Shown here: positions 62,601 through 64,000 of the stretch, in pieces
Layout: each line of letters begins with the position of its first letter
Numbering within the stretch: the stretch's first letter is position 1
Assembly: GCF_011392115.1 (NCBI RefSeq)
Contig: NZ_JAAJBT010000001.1
Coordinates: 124,001 to 188,000 of the forward strand
Source: Flavobacterium difficile
GTDB taxonomy: Bacteria; Bacteroidota; Bacteroidia; Flavobacteriales; Flavobacteriaceae
Direction of reading: 5' to 3'
Length of the DNA: 64,000 bases
The notes under the pieces: model-generated
Seen by the model: only the letters and a program-made list of their open reading frames with translations
Databases searched by the model: none
What the model was told of the DNA's origin: nothing
Program-made: the position numbers and the translations under genes

Positions 62601-64000
62601 GTGTTAATACGGAAGTTACCTGGAATATTATCAGAAATTCTAGAAATGTTGTCTTTAACAATGCTTCTCAGAGTTTGTCTGTTTTAGGATTAATAAATAC
62701 AGCAAATGTTTTTTCTATTGCTAACGATTCGAAACTAGAAATTAGTCACTATTTAAAAAATGATGGTGGAATTGATTTGGTTGGTAAATCGCAACTTATT
62801 CAGCCGATTAACTCTGATTTAGACGTTACAAGTGCAGGGTTTTTAGAAAGAGACATTTTGGGTCAATCGAAACGATTTAATTACAATTTTATCAGTTCAC
62901 CAGTTTCTACTTTAAGCACGGTTTCTAATAATAGTGGTTATGTAATAAATTCAGTTTTAAAAGATGCTACTATAGAAAGTAGTTTACAAAATATTACCTG
63001 GACAAATTCCTACGATGGATTGCCAACTACACCAATTACTTTATCTAGAAGATGGTTGTATGCGTTTAGAAATACAGCAGGAACATATAGTAACTGGGTA
63101 GCTTTAAATGAAAATTCGAGTTTAATTGCAGGTAATGGGTTTACTTTGAAGGGTCTAAAACCAACAAATGGAACACAAACATATACTTTTACAGGAAAAC
63201 CTAATAATGGAACTATTTCATTTCCAATTAACGCTAATAACTTAACTTTAGTAGGAAATCCTTATCCATCTGCTTTAGATACTAATGCGTTTTTAACTAC
63301 AAATGCATCTAGTTTAGTTGGAACGGTTTATTTTTGGGAACATTCTGTATTAAATGATTCACATATTTTAAGAGAATATAGAGGTGGTTATGCTGCAAGA
63401 AATTTAACAGGTGGTGTTCCGCCAGTTGCTCCAGTAGGAATCTTAGATTTAGGTGGTAACGTTAAAACGCCTAATCGATACATACCAGTTGGTCAAGGTT
63501 TCTTTGTTACGGCGAGCGCATCTGGTGGTACAATTACTTTTAATAATACCATGCGTGCTTTTGTTAAAGAAGATCAGGCGAATTCAAATACTTTGTTTAG
63601 ACAAGATGTATCGAATACTAATTTAAGAGAAGTAGATGAATTTAAAAAAGTCAGATTAAAAGTAACGCTTCCAGAAGGAAATAGTAGAGAATTACTTTTA
63701 GGATTTATGAATGAAAACGCTACAAATAAGTTTGATAATTTATATGATGGTGAGATTTATGATCAATTCGAATCAGATGCTGGTTTCTTATTAGAAAATA
63801 AAAAATTATGTATTTTAGGAACTGGTTATTTCAATAAATCTAATGTGTTTGATTTAAATATTAAAACTAAAATTTCCGGAGTTACAACTATTGAATTAAT
63901 CGATTTTAAAAATCATCCATCAGAAGAACCAATTTATTTGTATGACAAGAAAAATAACACATATACCAATTTAATTCGTTCAAGTTTTACAAATGTTTTA
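59660..64000 (+). CDS. Giant exported LamG-type surface protein, partial (C-terminus beyond window)
   Basis: 1447 codons open to the window edge from the ATG at 59660, with signal peptide 'FILSCFSHAQ' at residues 13-22. Residues about 25-230 are a beta-sandwich-like domain. Residues about 235-500 match a Flavobacteria-type module that starts 'LEGWWKADALSG' and ends 'ADRDIINTYLALKYGANLG'. A LamG domain sits at about 712-880 ('MDFDGVNDKIQLGNN', 'MYIDGILDRTNAL', 'FKGKLDELRIYN'). From about residue 970 the sequence closely follows the C-terminal half of the 22800 gene product ('SAGFLERDILGQS', 'GNPYPSALDTNAF', 'VYFWEHSVLNDSHILREYRG', 'RYIPVGQGFFV'). A T9SS sorting domain is expected after the window end. 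Probably a cell-surface adhesin-like protein. Confidence 0.85.
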   Translation, partial: MKKKLKFYILIGFILSCFSHAQTTIFNSNFANSIGNNNWTVDANWVNNSSNSFAGVGNYLHTLQNGANNYNINVNNNRATSPTINLTGYERLTVEFRLYLKTSTAAGDLDRLSLEYETNNIPTIANGNSNALTWFTLGRLQSQEVLSNNWYNSTMLLPAATLPTFYWKQNNGGWLDCKMELPAQAFDNKPAVRFRFNFSSDGNGSVGNGVAVDDFVVKGYLTTPKTYLTASCSPTLFNNLEGWWKADALSGTFTHGQAIPNWTNSANILNNWTDLKNANVANQPVYIDTPAENINFNPVVKFDGINDFLMARQGFYNDEIFIVIKTADPIQKGTARVDVIMGEDYTRDGGNQDVTGISVNETSSRYTPNNDFAAYNQGPRDNYGKALLHPTLAYDRPVVFNTRINTTNNGQDLLLDAINLAAAPFPPTLSAEVNPTTYHKVTNSKFLLGRSTYFDTSGFLKGNVAEILVFSATKSAADRDIINTYLALKYGANLGLHPNPAAGVPHAPYPYKNSAGQFLFLGQIPGHPDYGFTYNVCAIGRDDCMGLNQKQSYSVDPQTYVTVGLGDIYVKNTLNPNNFTSDKDFLIWGSTLEDLASPTTDLAIGLGPAVTTFTSVTNRTWKFKEIKGLPTSDVGTVKLQIETAGLLIPITGPEDAIVMIVSDSPNFDPATDNIETVFMTQNGIYHQCYYDFDGTKFVKFGIAHETLAPFHMDFDGVNDKIQLGNNLNLNANFTISSWVNTSGSNATLSDKTIVSKFNSLTADGYSFSLTDANRVKFISKKAGVTTTIISNTVLPINTWRNVAVTYDGTNLRMYIDGILDRTNALSAPSTSNNIFSVASNYIDKLTILDVFKGKLDELRIYNKALTVTELRFVMNQELEKIGLAIKGKELPLSITKNDISAKVWSDLVLYFNFNSYLGTHINDLSNNRLRGSLIDRTGYLINVQTSPIPYITTNDGNCNLAATWSGGSELYVPGSTLNVNGVNTEVTWNIIRNSRNVVFNNASQSLSVLGLINTANVFSIANDSKLEISHYLKNDGGIDLVGKSQLIQPINSDLDVTSAGFLERDILGQSKRFNYNFISSPVSTLSTVSNNSGYVINSVLKDATIESSLQNITWTNSYDGLPTTPITLSRRWLYAFRNTAGTYSNWVALNENSSLIAGNGFTLKGLKPTNGTQTYTFTGKPNNGTISFPINANNLTLVGNPYPSALDTNAFLTTNASSLVGTVYFWEHSVLNDSHILREYRGGYAARNLTGGVPPVAPVGILDLGGNVKTPNRYIPVGQGFFVTASASGGTITFNNTMRAFVKEDQANSNTLFRQDVSNTNLREVDEFKKVRLKVTLPEGNSRELLLGFMNENATNKFDNLYDGEIYDQFESDAGFLLENKKLCILGTGYFNKSNVFDLNIKTKISGVTTIELIDFKNHPSEEPIYLYDKKNNTYTNLIRSSFTNVL

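Overview
The window is a chromosomal segment of a low-GC member of the Bacteroidota, most likely a Flavobacterium-like Flavobacteriaceae. The evidence is strong A+T bias, Bacteroidota-type promoters (-7 TANNTTTG, sometimes with a TTG/TTTG -33 box) instead of Shine-Dalgarno-led starts, type IX secretion (T9SS) C-terminal sorting domains, DUF4270, SusC-like plug sequence, a complex I operon with a short NuoG, and a stand-alone atpD-atpC pair. I found no tRNA, rRNA, CRISPR array, insertion sequence or prophage. Most of the window is core genome. The accessory-looking parts are the T9SS surface proteins at 3.7-5.9, 22.8-27.6 and 59.7-64 kb, the first 3.5 kb, and the receptor cassette at 45.1-48.5 kb.

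Layout, left half. 1-3.5 kb (minus): a tight envelope gene set (Cys-rich anchor protein, VWA protein, MuiA/DUF4139 protein cut by the window edge) and a separate HExxH protein. 3.7-5.9 kb (plus): a small T9SS-sorted protein and a 572-aa exported protein. 6-10.8 kb (minus): panC, panD, a flippase-like membrane protein, an esterase-fold protein and radA. 10.9-15.4 kb (plus): a GT5 N-domain protein, a DUF4270 lipoprotein and glmS. 15.5-17.4 kb: atpD and atpC. 17.5-22.4 kb: a biotin cluster (bioF, DUF2007 gene, bioD, structured noncoding element, bioA, ketoacyl-synthase-like gene). 22.8-27.6 kb: a 1614-aa T9SS adhesin-like protein.

Layout, right half. 27.7-40.6 kb (minus): a complete 14-gene nuoA-N operon read from one near-consensus promoter at 40.61-40.64 kb, with a perfect inverted repeat between nuoD and nuoE. 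40.7-42.8 kb (minus): a cold-shock gene and aspS. 42.9-45.0 kb: a TlpA-like thioredoxin and asd. 45.1-48.5 kb: a three-gene outer-membrane receptor cassette (His/Cys membrane protein, TonB-dependent receptor, lipoprotein). 48.5-55.8 kb: a prolyl oligopeptidase, a 1254-aa TraB/GumN protein, a queuosine-precursor transporter and tag. 55.9-59.6 kb: VF530, aat, DUF3127, a flavin reductase and a sensor kinase. 59.66 kb to the end: a second giant surface protein that shares its C-terminal half with the first.

The most interesting items are: the SusC-plug-like sequence inside the MuiA-family protein at the left edge; the structured noncoding element between bioD and bioA (candidate Flavo-1-type RNA); the intact ketoacyl-synthase triad inside the biotin cluster; the CPVC membrane protein with its receptor and lipoprotein; the esterase-fold protein with Asp in place of the nucleophile Ser; the TraB protein with a 950-residue extension; and four or five families of short intergenic repeats. 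No clearly new multi-gene defence or mobile system is visible. These are the nearest candidates for undescribed biology. Protein family calls come from reading the sequence, not from database searches.
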